64,000 bases of DNA from Sphingobium terrigena (GTDB lineage: Bacteria; Pseudomonadota; Alphaproteobacteria; Sphingomonadales; Sphingomonadaceae). Positions 63,882 through 64,000 of this stretch are shown piece by piece. Both the position numbers and the translations under genes were made by a program. Under the pieces are notes generated by a model. It made no database searches. It was not told the origin of the DNA and saw only the letters and a program-made list of their open reading frames with translations. Each line of letters begins with the position of its first letter. Position 1 is the stretch's first letter. The stretch lies in contig NZ_QVRA01000005.1 in NCBI RefSeq assembly GCF_003591655.1, positions 222,398 through 286,397 on the forward strand, written 5' to 3'.

Positions 63882-64000
63882 GGGCTTGTGGGGATTCATC
63901 GTGAATTGATGACGGCTGCGGCGAGGTAGATCATCGCTTCGAAGCTGCGGTCTGTTTTGCAGGCTCGCATGGCGATGCGCTTGAACTCCTTGAGTTTGCA
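63882..64000 (-). mobile_element. IS5-family insertion sequence, right part outside the window
   Basis: The end of an insertion sequence. The candidate terminal inverted repeat GGGCTTGTGGGGATTCATC begins at 63882, directly after TTA (63879-63881), a possible target duplication of the kind made by IS427-group elements. The transposase 3' end lies inside. The other end is not visible, so the inverted repeat cannot be confirmed. Confidence 0.65.
63896..64000 (-). CDS. IS5-family transposase, C-terminal fragment
   Basis: The last 34 residues of a DDE transposase cut by the right edge: KLKEFKRIAMRACKTDRSFE, then MIYLAAAVINSR. The pattern LKxFRRIATRxDKxxxxFxAxxxLAAxxI is the usual C-terminus of IS5/IS427-group enzymes. 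Whether the full gene is intact cannot be told. Confidence 0.75.
   Translation of the reverse strand, partial: CKLKEFKRIAMRACKTDRSFEAMIYLAAAVINSR

Overview
The window looks like a chromosomal segment of a Sphingomonadaceae member (Sphingobium/Sphingomonas type, Alphaproteobacteria). The evidence is high GC by eye, the alphaproteobacterial forms of SspB, HisE, ATP12, the DUF2585/UPF0314 protein and the NDUFAF7/MidA-like methyltransferase, a C-minus (zinc-free) S14, and the pairings ppx-rlmE and crcB-Rlu-HAD-ATP12. Nearly all of it is core chromosome. No tRNA, rRNA or CRISPR was seen.

Layout. 1-2.7 kb: rRNA and ribosomal-protein modification (RluE-type pseudouridine synthase, cut by the left edge; RoxA-type L16 arginine hydroxylase), an HNH-like protein and a PH-domain membrane protein. 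2.9-5.5 kb: a membrane-anchored SNase-like protein and a HisKA_2/HWE kinase with a single-domain response regulator. 5.6-9.1 kb: a single-chain restriction-modification enzyme of the type ISP class with a translationally coupled 96-residue partner. 9.1-13.6 kb: lepA, a CsgG/HfaB-like exported protein, an acyltransferase and an SRPBCC protein. 13.6-30.8 kb: one long minus-strand str-S10-spc block read rpsL-rpsG-fusA-tuf-rpsJ-rplC ... secY-adk, started by a clear sigma70 promoter near 30.8 kb and broken by a 333-base hairpin-rich spacer between rpsJ and rplC. 30.9-35.5 kb: a GGDEF-EAL protein, an M23 peptidase-bactofilin pair and small membrane proteins. 35.5-39 kb: comM, rlmE, ppx. 39.3-42.8 kb: a large serine-protease autotransporter. 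43-48 kb: lgt, a MidA-like methyltransferase, gmk, two small proteins and fumC with a Fur-like box in front. 48.3-50.2 kb: an apparently AT-richer accessory islet with a DUF1778-GNAT toxin-antitoxin pair, its palindromic operator, and an unrecognised third gene. 50.6-54.4 kb: sspB and hisBHAFE. 55-58.5 kb: an HDAC-family deacetylase and two different L,D-transpeptidase-fold proteins flanking a lipoprotein. 58.6-62.9 kb: a TPR protein and the crcB-Rlu-HAD-small protein-ATP12 operon. 63-64 kb: a lipoprotein and the 3' end of an IS5-family element cut by the right edge.

How the parts connect. Translation dominates: ribosomal proteins and elongation factors are accompanied by enzymes that modify the ribosome (RluE-like, RoxA, RlmE, the second Rlu). 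The RoxA substrate, L16 with its conserved target arginine, is encoded 20 kb from RoxA. A second theme is the cell envelope (SecY, Lgt, M23-bactofilin, autotransporter, L,D-transpeptidases, lipoproteins). The most promising places for less-described biology are the R-M enzyme with its small partner, the toxin-antitoxin islet with its third gene, the structured rpsJ-rplC spacer, and several palindromic intergenic elements, including two copies of a 68-base twin palindrome.
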